Assembly: GCF_040183065.1 (NCBI RefSeq)
Contig: NC_091119.1
Coordinates: 193,913,543-193,977,542 of the forward strand
Direction: 5' to 3'
DNA length: 64,000 bases
DNA from: Periplaneta americana
Taxonomy: Eukaryota; Arthropoda; Insecta; Blattodea; Blattidae
Shown piece by piece: positions 22,873-34,362 of this stretch. How positions within the stretch are numbered: position 1 is the stretch's first letter; each line of letters opens with the position of its first letter. The notes below the pieces were generated by a model, which was given only the letters and a program-made list of their open reading frames with translations, was not told the origin of the DNA and ran no database searches. A program made the position numbers and the translations under genes.

Positions 22873-23895
22873 GTGTTTTATCTCTATTCATCGGATGTAT
22901 AAATGCAGATGTAGGCCTGTTCCAAGGATATCAGAATATCAGACCTGAAAATCCTCTTACTTACCCTCCTCCAACTAAGACCACAGTCACTTCCACAGGT
23001 TACCCAAAAGAGAAACCAGAAAATCCACTAACATATCCTCCTCCAATTAGAACGTCTACCTATACAGTGCCGACAGGATATCCGAAAGAAACGCCGGAAA
23101 ATCCCTTCACGTATCCTCCTCCAATAAAAACTTCCACTTCAACAATACCACCTCCAATCAAGACCTCAACTTCAACAATACCAACTGGATATCCTAAACA
23201 AACACCAGAAAATCCTTTTACTTATCCCCCATTGAAAACTTCTACTTCATCAATTCCAACTGGATACCCAAAAGAAACGCCCAAACAACCCCTGACATAT
23301 CCTCCACCTTTTAAGACATCTACAACAACAATACCAACTGGATATCCGAAAGAGACACCTGACAATCCATTCACTTACCCTCCACCAGTAAAACCTTCTA
23401 CAGTTCCAACAGGATATCCTAAAGAAACACCAGAAAATCCACTCACCTACCCTCCACCTGTCCAAACCACTACCACCATTCAAGGATACCCAAAAATTTC
23501 TCCTTCAAATCCTTTGGTCTACAGATCACCGTTTGACAAATCTGCAAGCGCAAGCACCGTCATTCAGTTGCAGACTAATCCATTTAGTCCCCGAAAAACA
23601 AATCCGCAAACCCCAAAGTCCCCACAGCTGCAAGATGCTGCATCGAATGTAGATGCAAGGATTCAGATCGCTCCGAGGCCAGGGAATTCGGAAGTAATCT
23701 CAAATCAGTTTACTCCACAGTCAGCTGGAACAGCTTTGTCTAATCAAGTTCTGAGCGACTCACATGATCACTCACATGATCACGAACATGAACACTGGGA
23801 CCTCAGAGAGTCTGTTCCTGGAGAACCTGGTGTTGACTATCCCACGTTTAATGCAGTTCCTGATACAGGGTTCTCCTGTGAAGGCAGGGATGAAG
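22873..23895 (+). CDS. CPAP1-like gene, exon 2 (signal peptide end, Pro-rich repeats, His patch, first Cys of ChtBD2)
   Basis: The acceptor is TTTGTTTCAG at 22872. The frame stays open for 1023 bases to the donor GAAG|GTATGT at 23895/23896. It encodes the end of the signal peptide (VLSLFIGCINA, predicted cleavage before DVGLFQGYQ), then eight tandem units of the type GYPKETPENPFTYPPP with a Thr/Ser-rich spacer (residues about 36-235). After an Asn/Pro/Ser linker comes the His cluster DSHDHSHDHEHEH (about 313-327), then FSCEGRDEG, the first cysteine of the chitin-binding domain. Reading past the donor would end after about 17 unrelated residues. Tyr-Pro repeats are common in cuticle and peritrophic proteins; many Ser/Thr could be O-glycosylated (inference). 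Eight units is an eye count. Confidence 0.9.
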
Positions 23896-24359
23896 GTATG
23901 TACAAATATCAATGCTGGGTACTTCTTCGCAATCCGAGTGAATTATAACACTGGTCAACAGTCATTTTGTTAAATGTAAAATTTCTGATGTTTCTTATGT
24001 AATTTCATCTGCTGATTCCAAAAATGAAGTCAGAATTTTTCTAACACCCGCCAGTTTTTTTGTAATTTTAGAAAAACTTATTTATTTTTATTGCTATATA
24101 CAGTCCTTAACATGTTATTGGAAAGAAAATATTTCAAATATTTCATTTTATTGCTTTAACAATTAACCTATAACTTTAGATCATTGTTGCCCGTGAAGTT
24201 AAAATGCATAACAATGAATTTTATTCCTCATATGACTGTGAGAGTTAGTATTAATTGTCAGTTGAGTTGGAACTTACAATCATGAAACAAGTTTCATAAC
24301 CTGTGTTTTCTTTGTCCTAATTTTAAGTGTGGTAAAAGTACCTTATAAAGTGAAAAATA
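23896..24359. other. Start of gene 1 intron 2, no feature recognised
   Basis: AT-rich sequence after the donor; no repeat family identified. Confidence 0.4.
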
Positions 24360-25030
24360 CCTCGAAATATTGTCTAAATTACATAAACAATTTTTGTTAC
24401 GTTTGTGGTTAGTTAACTTTGAAAGCACTCAGGCGAATTTTACTACACTAGTTAAAAGAGCTCACGAGTGTTATTTTGATTGCAAAATAGATAAGGATAG
24501 GAACTGGGCCCCTGAAATCTGTTGTGCTCCATGTAATCATATTAACTGGTTGGCTGAAAGGATCCCGTCATATGCCTTTTCCAGTTCGAATAATATGCCG
24601 AGAACCTAAGAATTATTCAACAGACAGTTTCTTTCTAGCAACCACAGAACAGACGATTATAGAGAACTTATCAGCGAGCTGATTCAGAACTATAACGTGA
24701 TAGGCTATAATATGTCTCTCAAAATAACTTCTTGAATCCTCATCTAAGTTTCCTTTCCTCAAAACCTTCGGGTAGTGAACGACGAACGTGAGAAACGTTT
24801 CCACATGGATTTTTCTGTAAATGGAAAGGCGATACCAGAAAGAATGGAGACTAAATATTCTGTCAGACTACTGCTGGACACTCAAAAGAGATGTTTCTCA
24901 AGCCAAGTATAGCTTAAAATGTATTTCACACACATTTTAGGTACCATGAAAATATGATTTTAGGTAAAATGTTACAAGGTATCAATACTAGAAAAGTTTG
25001 AACTATATTTCATACAATTACTAAAAAACC
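24360..25030 (+). pseudogene. Decayed Cys-containing frame, repeat-derived (unassigned)
   Basis: The frame at 24370-24609 has ECYFDCKIDKDRNWAPEICC followed by CNHINWLAERIPS. I associate this zinc-finger-like arrangement with a multi-copy protein family in insect and other invertebrate genomes. Downstream translations continue only in broken frames. Function unknown; no intact gene. Confidence 0.35.
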
Positions 25031-25479
25031 CTGGGTGATAGAGAAATTTTGAGAACAGATTTGAAATCAGCATGGAAAATACTATAAGAATCACCAATTA
25101 TTGATCTTTTAACAAAATATATGTTCAATTTTGTTGAACAGTGTAATTTATTTCAGTAATACATTTTTTATTTTGTATGTTATTTGCTTATTTACATATC
25201 TATTTATATATTTAGTCTGGTGGAGTTAAAGCATCAGGTCACAGTATAGAATACAAATATAAAAAAGACAACTGCAAGAGGAGGGGAAGAGAAAAATAGA
25301 AATACAAAGATAAACTCATAACAGATACAAAAAAATAATTTCCTAACGCACTCAATGATTAAAGGAAATAACTAAAGATTTAAAGATAAGTAACTGATTA
25401 TATAAATTTCAAGAGAAACAAAACAGTAACAATTTCGATACATTTAATTCGTGCCCAAATTCAGTCTTGCAAATTTAAA

Positions 25480-26342
25480 GCGCAATAATTAACAACAGGT
25501 CCCTAATAGAAAAAACAACAACCAAATTTCTTGGCCTACAAATCGATAATGTGTTAAATTAGAAAAATTAGCCTATATTAATTTAAAAAAAATTACCATC
25601 AAACTAAATTCAGCATGTTTTGCTATTAGATCTATGCAAGAGAAAGTAAATATCAATACCTTAAGAACAATACTTCCACTCGGTAATGAATTTTGGAATA
25701 ATATTCTGGGGAAATTATCCAAACAGTAACAGTATATTCCTACTACTAAAAAGAGTAATTAGAATAATAGTAAGTGTCAAATCTAGGGAGTCGTGTAGGA
25801 CTATTTTCAAAAAACTACAAATAATGTCCATGGCGTGTCAGTATATTTTTTCATTAATGAACTTCCTCGTATGTAACCGTGAAAATTTCATAACTAATTC
25901 AACAGTTCATAGCATAAATACTCGTAAAAATGACTTTCATACTCCATCGGCAAGACTATCAAAAAGGAGTGCGTTATATCGCAGTAAAATGTGTAATAGA
26001 CTCCCTATGAATATAAAAAATCAAACTCAAAACACAAAATTATTTAGGTCCAAATTAAAGAAGTGCCTTATTTATCACGCCTTCTATTCTGTAGGTGAAT
26101 TTATGACATTCAACAATGCTGGATGAATATTTCTGTCTTATACTAAATATTGATACTAACCTTTGTATTGTACTAGTAGACTATATTATAAAACTCTTCT
26201 GTATATATTTCAACTAGACTGTGACTATAATTAAGACTTTGTAATATTATTAAGATTTTTTTTTTCGTTTAACGTATTCCATATTCTAGCTGTGAAGCGA
26301 TGTACGAATACCATGGAATGTAAATAAATACAATACAATACA
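25480..26342 (+). pseudogene. LINE (CR1/Jockey-group) 3' part
   Basis: Broken frames carry FLGLQIDN and a KLNSACFAIRSMQEKVNINT block, then an open stretch (25686-26126) with MNFGIIFWGNYPNSNSIF, KRVIRIIVSVKSRESCR and RLPMNIKNQ. These are the conserved last third of a LINE ORF2 protein. The end is ATGTAAATAAATACAATACA near 26342. Confidence 0.75.
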
Positions 26343-26499
26343 ATTTTATTACAAATTCAGTTTACTGCATTGCACTCAGCTCAGTAAGAAAATGCTTACC
26401 AAGTTTGTTCTTGAATAATATTATATTCCAACAGTCTCTGATGTCACTGGGTTAGGTTATTCCACAACCGCGAGAGCGAGATAGTCAATGATCAAGAAT

Positions 26500-26880
26500 A
26501 CATTGACATTTTATGTGTTGGTATGGCTAGTATGCGGCTATTTTGCGTGCGTGTGAGGAGATTGTATTACGATGATAGATAATTAAAGCGGGATACAAGG
26601 CAGGTAGGTGTAGAGGTGTGAAGGACTTGAAAAAGGAGAATAAGAGAATGGAAATTTCTACATTCGTTAAGGCGAAGCCAGTTTTGGAAGGATGGGATAA
26701 TGTGGTTAGCGCGACGGACATCGCAGACGAAGCGAACACAATAATTATGAGCACGTAATGTTTGCGAATGGTTGACATTGAGGTCAGTCAGTAGAAAATC
26801 GCAACAATCAAAATGGGTTATTACTAATGTTTCTTTTTTCGGAACAACTGGATAATACCCACGGCAGAGCAATGTCGATA
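26500..26880 (-). pseudogene. LINE C-terminal fragment, minus strand
   Basis: The minus strand reads LRAHNYCVRFVCDVRRANHI, WLRLNECRNFHSLILLFQVL and TSTPTCLVSRFNYLSS. This is the C-terminal segment of a CR1/I-group LINE, in two overlapping frames. Confidence 0.7.
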
Positions 26881-26892
26881 GTCGACGCTTTA

Positions 26893-27115
26893 TCTACTGC
26901 TATGGTTATCTAGCGCCTGAATGAGATGGTGATAATGCCAGCGAAATGAATCCAGGGTCCAGCCACGAAAGTTACCGAGCATTTGTTCTCAATGGGTTGA
27001 GGGGAAAAAACCGGAAAAAAACCTCAACCAGGTAAGTTGTCCCAACCAGGATTTGAACCCGGCTCCATTCGTTTCAAGGTGAGACATGCCAACCGTTACT
27101 GTGCAGCGGTTTTCA
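26893..27115 (-). mobile_element. tRNA-derived SINE, minus strand
   Basis: Minus-strand B-box CCGGGTTCAAATCC with the body CTGGTTGAGGTTTTTTTCC, GGTAACTTTCGTGGCTGGA and GGCATTATCACC. It is the same family as 30668-30914 and resembles the termite/cockroach Talu-type SINEs as I know them. Confidence 0.82.
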
Positions 27116-27431
27116 CTAGCATTTTTTTTAGTGGTAGTGGGAGACAATATCGAATTCTGTTTAAGAAATTGGGTGTAGAAATAGTATATTGCGATACAAA
27201 CGTGGTAAGTGCATTAAGCTATAACATAATCGAGGAAAAGTTAGAGAAGATGAGACGAAGTCGAGTGTTTCCTATTTCCGAGATTCTGTCATGCGCTTAA
27301 CACATGTATTGCATGCTATTTTTTGGCTGAACTTAATAAAAGAATAAATTATTATTAATCATTTTTAATTTGAATAAATAGTTTGTTTTTGGATGCTAAC
27401 ATTTTTATATATGATCGCTGTTTGTTATTTG

Positions 27432-28655
27432 TCGATAGGTGTCATTCATTTGTTATTATTCGTATTTGTCGATAGCTGTTATTAATTTGTTATTATTCAT
27501 ATTTGTCGATAGGTGTTATTCATTTGTTATTATTCATATTTGTCGATAGGTGTTATTCATTTATTATTATTCATATTTGTCGATAGGTGTTATTCATTTG
27601 TTATTATTCATATTCGTCGATAGGTGTTATTCATTTGTTATTATTCATATTTGTCGATACGTGTTATTCATTTGTTATTATTCATATTTGTCGATAGGTC
27701 TCATTCATTTGTTATTATTCATATTTGTCGATAGGTGTTATTCATTTGTTATTATTCATATTTGTCGATAGGTGTTATTCATTTGTTATTATTCATATTT
27801 GTCGATAGGTGTTATTCATTTGTTATTATTCATATTTGTCGATAGGTGTTATTCATTTGTTATTATTCATATTTGTCGATAAGTGTTACAGTATTCATAT
27901 TTGTCGATAAGTGTTATTCATATTTGTCGATAGGTGTTATTCATTTGTTATTATTCATATTTGTCGATAGGTATTATTCATTTGCTATTATTCGCATTTG
28001 TCGATAACTATTATTTATTTGTTATTATTCATATTTGTCGATAGGTGTTATTTATTTGTTATTATTCATATTTTTCGATAGGTGTTATTCATTTGTTATT
28101 ATTCGTATTTGTCGATAGGTGTTATTCATTTGTTATTATTCATATTTGTCGATAGGTGTTATTCATTTGTTATTATTCATATTTGTCGATAGGTGTTATT
28201 CATTTGTTATTATTCATATTTGTCGATAGGTGTTATTCATTTGTTATTATTCATATTTGTCGATAGGTGTTATTCATTTGTTATTATTCATATTTGTCGA
28301 TAGGTATTATTCATTTGTTTTTATTCGTATTTGTCGATAGCTGTTATTCATTTGTTATTATTCATATTTGTCGATAGGTGTTATTTATTTGTTATTATTC
28401 ATATTTTTCGATAGATGTTATTCATTTGTTATTATTCGTATTTGTCGATAGGTGTTATTCATTTGTTATTATTCATATTTGTCGATAGGTGTTATTCATT
28501 TGTTATTCTTCATATTTGTCGATAGGTGTTATTCATTTGTTATTATTCGTATTTGTCGATAAGTGTAATTCATTTGTTATTATTCATATTTGTCGATAGG
28601 TGCCATTCATTTATTATCATTCGTATTTGTCGATAGCTGTTATTCACTTATTATT
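27432..28655. repeat. 37-bp minisatellite, about 33 copies
   Basis: A tandem unit of 37 bp built from TGTTATTCATTTGTTATTAT + TCATATTTGTCGATAGG, with scattered point variants and a few shortened units (for example near 27890-27930). It lies in intron 2 of gene 1. Since 37 is not a multiple of three, open frames across it are meaningless. Confidence 0.95.
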
Positions 28656-28659
28656 ATTC

Positions 28660-30162
28660 GGTGGCGATTGTAAAAATGTTATAATAAAATAAATTATAGA
28701 AAGTTTAATTTTGTCTTCAAAGAAATAGGTAGCTGACACATAATTATACATCAATATAAATAAATAGCATATAGAAAATGTTTGTAGGTGACACATTATT
28801 TATGCATCAGTGTGAATCTATTGCATACCGTTATAGATTAATGCTTGAATACGTATTTTACTCCATGGATGTTTTCGCGTTCAGCCACGACCCCACTAGT
28901 GGCGCTCAGAGCAACAATCGAATTCGTCAGAAGTGATTTTCGCGCTTACGTTTTATCTATATTTATTCCTGTTTTTTTTTTTTACAAATCTCCGCTCAGA
29001 TAAATTAATTTAGAAAGAGTACAGGTATAATAAGACATTTAGTTGTCTCCTCATAGCACATAGTGGTACGCGACACTGATAGTTCGTTACTTTTAAGTAA
29101 ATAAATAAAAGTTGATTCGATTTATTTACTTACAGCACGTGTGTTCTAAGTTTAACTTACAAGGCCTACCAACAACATCGGTAAGGTTGTTAAAAAACAC
29201 GATCAGCCAAAAACACTTTTACATTATGTCATTTTATAAATGAAACTACTGATTTTAGTACATTAAAATAGAGGTTTCCAACATTTTTTTAAAATTCGAA
29301 GTAATATTTTTCCTAATCGAATTGAGTTTTTAGTTTAGCAAAACGCTTGATAAAAAATACTGTGAAATTAAATGATAAATTGCTTCATACACTCACAGAA
29401 ATAACTAAGACGAAGACTACGGTAAATATTGTTTGTATGAAAAAAAAATTATCGCATACGTATTTTATCACGTGAATTGTAGTGTGGAAACTTAGTGTTG
29501 CTAAACCTGTTACAACTCTCATTATGTACACACTCTATTTTTGCTTGTGAAACATATAAGGCAATACTGTTACAACTAAATTACTCAACAATAGTTGTTT
29601 TGCATGTACAAGTAATCTGTTACGAGTACAAACTTTTCTCGAGAAGAAACTGTTTCTGTTTATCCAATACTAACATGAAGGCCAACACTTCTGAGAGTGG
29701 TCAACATCCTATGGCTCTATTTACTTATATAAAAGATGTTGTGAAAAAAGTCATCGATGAAGGGTAATTGACATTAGCTATGTCTTTCGACATACAGTGC
29801 GAATTATTTAATTGCGCGAAACTTGGAGAACGTGTTGAGAAGGTACAGTAAATGTAGTTAGGAGTATTTACAAGGTAATAATAGTTGTTCAGTCAACTGT
29901 CCAAAGATAGGTTTGAACCTCATAAGCGGCACTTGTAAGTTATCATCATGAAGCAACTAAGACAAGAGGTAATGGGTAGGGTGGCCAGTTCCTTTCCCTC
30001 TCCATTGCATACATCGCCGATTAACTACATATTACACTAATCAGACTTCAAATATACACAAACAATGTTCTTCCTCTGACACACATCGTCAAGTGAGATG
30101 TACTGCCTGACATTATAAGAAGGTAACACATGTTTATTTAGCCCCATTCAATTGCAGAACTT
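28660..30162. other. Unassigned intron sequence
   Basis: AT-rich, no family recognised; a 90-codon frame (29495-29767) has no domain. Confidence 0.4.
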
Positions 30163-30294
30163 ACTTAAAGACGATAAGTTGGTGCGATAGTAATGACACA
30201 ATAGTGAAATGAGAATTTGAGGGGAACGGAAGCACTTGGATAAAACTTTCCATAGCGTTTCTTTTTCCACCCAACGAATTTACGATTTTTATTT

Positions 30295-30660
30295 TTTCAT
30301 TCATTCACTTAGTTACTTACATAATTAATTTATTTAGTTACTTAGTTACTTATCTACGTACTTAGTTACTTATCTACTTGCTTAGTTAATTATATACTTA
30401 GTTACTTACATAATTAGTTACATACTTAGTTTATTTATTTATTTTGTTACTTAGTTACATACTTACCTACTTTATTTATTTATTTATTTATCTATTTATT
30501 TATTTATTCTTTTCTATCCATTCATTCAATCATTCATTTTAATTCATTTTTTATTTATTTATTCACTTAGTTACTTATATACTTAGTTACTTACTTAGTT
30601 AATTTACTTATTTTGTTACTTAATTACTTACATACTTACTTATTTTATGTATTTATTTTT
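30295..30660. repeat. (TTTA)n / (CTTAGTTA)n low-complexity tract
   Basis: Irregular TTTA and ACTTAGTT units; adjoins the AT-rich 3' end of the minus-strand SINE at 30668. Confidence 0.85.
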
Positions 30661-30667
30661 ATTTAAT

Positions 30668-30914
30668 TTTTATTGGGTTATTTTACGACGCTGTATCAAC
30701 ATCTAGGTTATTTAGCGTCTGAATGAAATGAAGGTGATAATGCCGGTGAAATGAGTCCGGGGTCCAGCACCGAAAGTTACCCAGCATTTGCTCATATTGG
30801 GTTGAGGGAAACCCCCGGAAAAAACCTCAACCAGTTAACTTTCCCCGACTGAGATTCGAACCCGGGCCATCTGGTTTCGCGGCCAGACGCGCTGACCGTT
30901 ACTCCACAGGTGTG
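30668..30914 (-). mobile_element. tRNA-derived SINE, full length, minus strand
   Basis: Best-preserved copy of the main SINE family. On the minus strand the A-box GTGGAGTAACGGTCAGCG, the B-box CCCGGGTTCGAATCTCAG, the body GTTGAGGTTTTTTCC and GGTAACTTTCGGTGCTGG, and the 3' terminus AGCGTCGTAAAATAACCCAA are all visible. Confidence 0.9.
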
Positions 30915-30939
30915 GACTCTATTTATTTATTTATTTAAC

Positions 30940-31490
30940 CCCATTACATACATAGGCCTACATAAGTGTTCTGCCCAAGGGCATATCCTTCACTGCAAAC
31001 CCAGCATTCTGCAATCTTTCCTATTTGCTGCCTTCCTCTTAGTCTCCGCGTATCATCTGAATTCTTCTGTCCCGAACTCTTCTCTCGTTCACCATTCCTT
31101 CCAGTGCATCCTTCAGTATGCAGTTTCTTCTCAGCCAGTGACCCAACCAATTCCTTTTTCTCTTTCTGATCAGTTTCAGCATCATTCTTTCTTCACCCAC
31201 TCTTTCCAACACAGCTTCGTTTCTTATTCTATCTGTGCATTTCACACGCTCCATTCTTCTCCATATCCACATTTCAAATGCTTCTATTCGCTTCTCTTCA
31301 CTCTTTCGTAATGTTAATGTTTCTGACCCATAAAATGCTACACTCTACACAAAGCACTTCCCTAGTCTCCTCTTTAGTTCTTTTTCCAGAGATCCTCAGA
31401 AGATGTTCCTTTTTGTATTAAAAGCTTCCTTTGCCATTGCTATCCTCCTTTTGACTTCCTGGCTGCAGCTCATGTTACTGCTTATATTAA
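30940..31490 (-). pseudogene. LINE 3' part, minus strand
   Basis: The minus-strand frame 31272-31039 reads MWIWRRMERVKCTDRIRNEA, ERVGEERMMLKLIRKRKRNW and LGHWLRRNCILKDALEGMVN, with a frameshift into 31150-30944. Upstream pieces (SGSETLTLRK-like, about 31330) are recognisable. This is the C-terminal region of a LINE related to family B/D. Confidence 0.75.
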
Positions 31491-31639
31491 CTGCATTGAA
31501 TTGCAGAAATTACATGAAGACGATGCGTTTGTGCGACAGGAACGGAGCAATAGTGGAATACTAATTTAAGGAGAACGGAAATACTTGGACAAAACGTTCT
31601 ACAGCGTTTATTTCTCCAATCAACGAATTAACGACTTAT

Positions 31640-32140
31640 TTCACGAAATACCCACCGAAATAGTGGCAGGGTTAACACCGAAATCACCTATCTTATTTAA
31701 CCAAAAATACGGTCTCTAGAGTCGACGGCAAATGGGAAGGCGGTAGTCTGCTAGCGGTTGCATCGAGAGAGACAGATGGAGAGAGTAAGGCAGTGTACAA
31801 CATTGCCACATCGTACTTCACACGCACGTGTAATACAAATAGCGTAGGAGAGAATTAAAATTATCAAAAGACAATTATGACCTTAGCCGTTGATTACTGT
31901 AAGCATGACATCAAACATAAACTCTTTCCTTCACTAATAATATTCTTTGAACGGTTCTCAATCCCACACCACATGCTTCTGCAGTCGTTTCTTGCGCATT
32001 GGCAACGTTGCAGCCAGCATCAAGATGGCCGGTAGCGTTCTGCTCGTCAACGATTTTAAAATAATTATACATCTTAAACACTATTTTCTGCGCCTGCTCT
32101 ATGCAGTACTTGTCTTTTTACAGTCTCTTCTTCCATTTAT
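31640..32140. other. Unassigned intron sequence
   Basis: No repeat or exon recognised before the microsatellite at 32147. Confidence 0.4.
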
Positions 32141-32146
32141 TTATCG

Positions 32147-32277
32147 CGCGCGCGCACAGACAGACAGACAGAGACAGACAGACAGACAGACAGAGACAGA
32201 CAGACAGACACACAGACAGACACACACACACAGACACACACACAGACACACAGACACAGACACAGACACAGACACAG

Positions 32278-32306
<29 letters not shown>
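32147..32306. repeat. (CAGA)n / (CA)n compound microsatellite
   Basis: GC dinucleotides, then CAGA units, then CA with GACA interruptions. It lies 265 bp upstream of exon 3 of gene 1. The long Thr/His and Cys/Val frames on both strands are artefacts of this repeat. Confidence 0.95.
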
Positions 32307-32311
<5 letters not shown>

Positions 32312-32570
32312 TTTAGTTTTACTTATTCAATGTATCGAAACACTCGCACGTGAACAAACGAACTCTGGAAGTACTTGTTACAGACTGATTCTGATTGGCT
32401 CTACTGTACAAGCTTGTGACGTCACATGCCAGAAATGCTACGGCGCATGTAAGAGCCGACCGCCTTCCGAACTGCCGTCTAGTCTAGTGACACTACATTT
32501 TTATTTCTCCCTACTCCCAATTCATGACGAGATATTAAAATGTAACTCTCATTGTATGATTTATTTATAG

Positions 32571-32917
32571 GCTACTACGCTGACATGTCAACCGGGTGTC
32601 AAGTATTCCACATCTGCTCCAGGGCCTCCCCGATGTTGAGGCATTCCTTCCTCTGCCCCAACGGCTCACTCTTCAGCCAAAAGTTGTTCACCTGTGGCTG
32701 GTGGAACAACGTGGATTGTTCTGCGACCGAGAAGTACTACAGGCTGAACAAGGAGATTGGCCGCACCAATCCGCTCCTCGAGGCCATCTCCTCGAAAGGA
32801 GACAATGGAGGAGCGGAAGAGCATATCTTCTCTAATCACAATGCCATCACGAATGAGGAATTTCAACTCCAGGAAGGCGAGAGTGCCACAAGAAAGTCTC
32901 TGCGTCTTCCACCGTAA
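32571..32917 (+). CDS. CPAP1-like gene, exon 3 (rest of ChtBD2 domain and acidic tail)
   Basis: The acceptor TTATTTATAG precedes GC, completing the Gly codon begun in exon 2. The joined domain reads C-x14-C-x5-C-x12-C-x12-C-x7-C (residues 353-408), the six-cysteine chitin-binding type-2 (peritrophin A) pattern, with the typical GYYAD and CQVFHIC motifs and aromatic residues in CGWWNNVDC. Three disulfides are expected. After the domain come YYRLNKEIGRTNPL and an acidic, Ser/Asn-rich tail to TAA at 32915-32917. A single domain and a C-terminal tail fit CPAP1 rather than the three-domain CPAP3/Gasp or the multi-domain peritrophins. Confidence 0.92.
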
Positions 32918-33119
32918 ATGAAGATACTTCAAAATTGTTCCCCCGCTCCTGGGGAGGATGTCAGGACGTGAAACTATCTAAAATAATAATTATGAGGGCT
33001 TTTAACTATCCAATATTGTCACTGAAAATTAATAGAATTATTTCTTTCTTTTGTATTGAAAGAAATTAATATTTGTTTAATTTAAAATAATGAAACAAAT
33101 ACTGATATTAATCGTGTAA

Positions 33120-33265
33120 ATTAAATAATAATATAAGTTACTTCATAACTCAAATTTCATCTTCATTAATAGGACGAAGAAACATATTTGATGAGGAAAA
33201 ATATGCTATAGTCAAAGAACCAAGACTGAACCTAGAGTCCCTCGATAATCTATACTAATAATAAA
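33120..33265 (+). promoter_or_regulatory. Possible polyadenylation signals for gene 1
   Basis: ATTAAA at 33120-33125, about 200 bp after the stop, is the nearest variant signal. The nearest canonical AATAAA (33260-33265) lies in the first bases of the Helitron at 33249. No transcript evidence. Confidence 0.3.
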
Positions 33266-34362
33266 TCTGTAGGCAAAATTTTTCTGGTAATTTTCGATTT
33301 TCCAAAAATAATTGGTCCTAACATATATAATTAACAACCCTGAAACCGAAAATCGCATTTTTGAAATTTTTGTTTGTATGTCTGTCTGTATGTTTGTTAC
33401 CTTTTCACGCGATAATGGCTGAACCGATTTATATGAAAATTGGCATATAAATTAAGTTCGTTGTAACTTAGATTTTAGGCTATATGGCATTCAAAATACT
33501 TTATTTAAAAGGGGGGTTATAAGGGAGTCTGAATTAAATAAATCGAAATATCTCGCTTATTATTGATTTTTATGAAAACTGTTACATAACAAACGTTTCT
33601 TTAAAAATGATTTCCGATAAGTTATATTCTTTACAAAATTTTGATAGGACTGATATTTAATGAGCTAAATGAGTTTTAAAATTAAAATAACGCCATCTAA
33701 GACGGTGCAATGAATTAAGAACAAATGACTTCGTCTATAAGGGGCCTTGGACAACAACAATCGAAACAGGGGCCTTGGACATCAGCAATCGAAAGCTATT
33801 AAACATAGCCTACAGAGAATGTTTCTGTGTTTGTATGAAGTGATATCAGAAGCTAAATTAACCGATTTGTATAATTAATTATTATTTCACCATTGGAAAG
33901 TGTGGTTTCTCTAGATGGACATAATGCTATAATGTTATTACAGTAACGTCTGAGTAAATCGAGGACAGGTAAGATTAAAATAGCTTCTTATGCACAGAAA
34001 ATTTGATAGTCTATTTTGTACATTCGTTTTCTGTATTTCTTAAAATAATATTTATGTACACTCATTTTAATCTCAGAGAATTAACGAACAACGAGAGTGT
34101 ATTGATTTAGTATGCAGTAATAGTACGTTAGCTCAGCAATCCATTATTTTATAATTCAAATTTTAACTATGCTCAATTGAATCGTGTTAAAATACTTAAA
34201 ATATACATGCAATAAATGCAATGCAAAAGAAAATTTGGTAATGAGCGAAGCAGATTATCTTGCGCTGTTGTAAAAGTTGTTGCCTGGATCAAACGTCCTA
34301 TTTTAATTATGTAATTCATATTTATTTCTATCAGGTGCAGTGGAGCTCACGGGTATGGCTAG
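33249..34362 (+). mobile_element. Helitron-like element, family 1, full length (1114 bp)
   Basis: Begins TCTATACTAATAATAAA after A and ends CTAG before T, i.e. inserted between A and T without target duplication. Just inside the 3' end is GTGCAGTGGAGCTCAC. No Rep/helicase frame, so non-autonomous. The reverse-complement copy is 317-1235. Confidence 0.82.

Larger units (their letters stand above)
30163..31625. repeat. Direct repeat pair flanking a SINE/LINE block
   Basis: 30163-30290 and 31497-31625 are diverged direct copies sharing AATTGCAGAA, AGACGAT, a GTGCGA..AA..G..ACA.CAATAGTG.AAT pattern and AGCGTTT.TTTCTCC-type ends. Between them lie a TTTA-type tract, a SINE and a LINE fragment. Confidence 0.6.
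7950..33125 (+). other. Gene model 1: secreted Pro-rich protein with one ChtBD2 domain (CPAP1-like)
   Basis: Exons 8068-8119, 22873-23895 and 32571-32917 join in consistent phase (phase 1 at both introns) into 474 codons including the stop, about 473 residues. Order: signal peptide about 1-29, eight proline-rich repeats about 36-235, a linker rich in Asn/Pro/Ser, a His cluster about 313-327, a chitin-binding type-2 domain 353-408 and a 65-residue acidic tail. Introns are 14.75 kb and 8.68 kb and hold most of the transposons in the first half of the window. Single-ChtBD2 secreted proteins of this layout are the CPAP1 class (cuticular proteins analogous to peritrophins), which bind chitin in exoskeleton or tracheal cuticle. 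The exact CPAP1 orthologue is not assigned. Confidence 0.82.

Noticed and set aside
23896-23948. Exon 2 reading through to a stop at 23948
   Set aside because: It would truncate the chitin-binding domain after its first cysteine, and a consensus donor is used at 23896.
27432-28655. CRISPR-like regular repetition
   Set aside because: Units are contiguous with no unique spacers and the context is a eukaryotic intron; it is a minisatellite.
32101-32310. Thr/His/Asp and Cys/Val repeat proteins
   Set aside because: Microsatellite translation on both strands.
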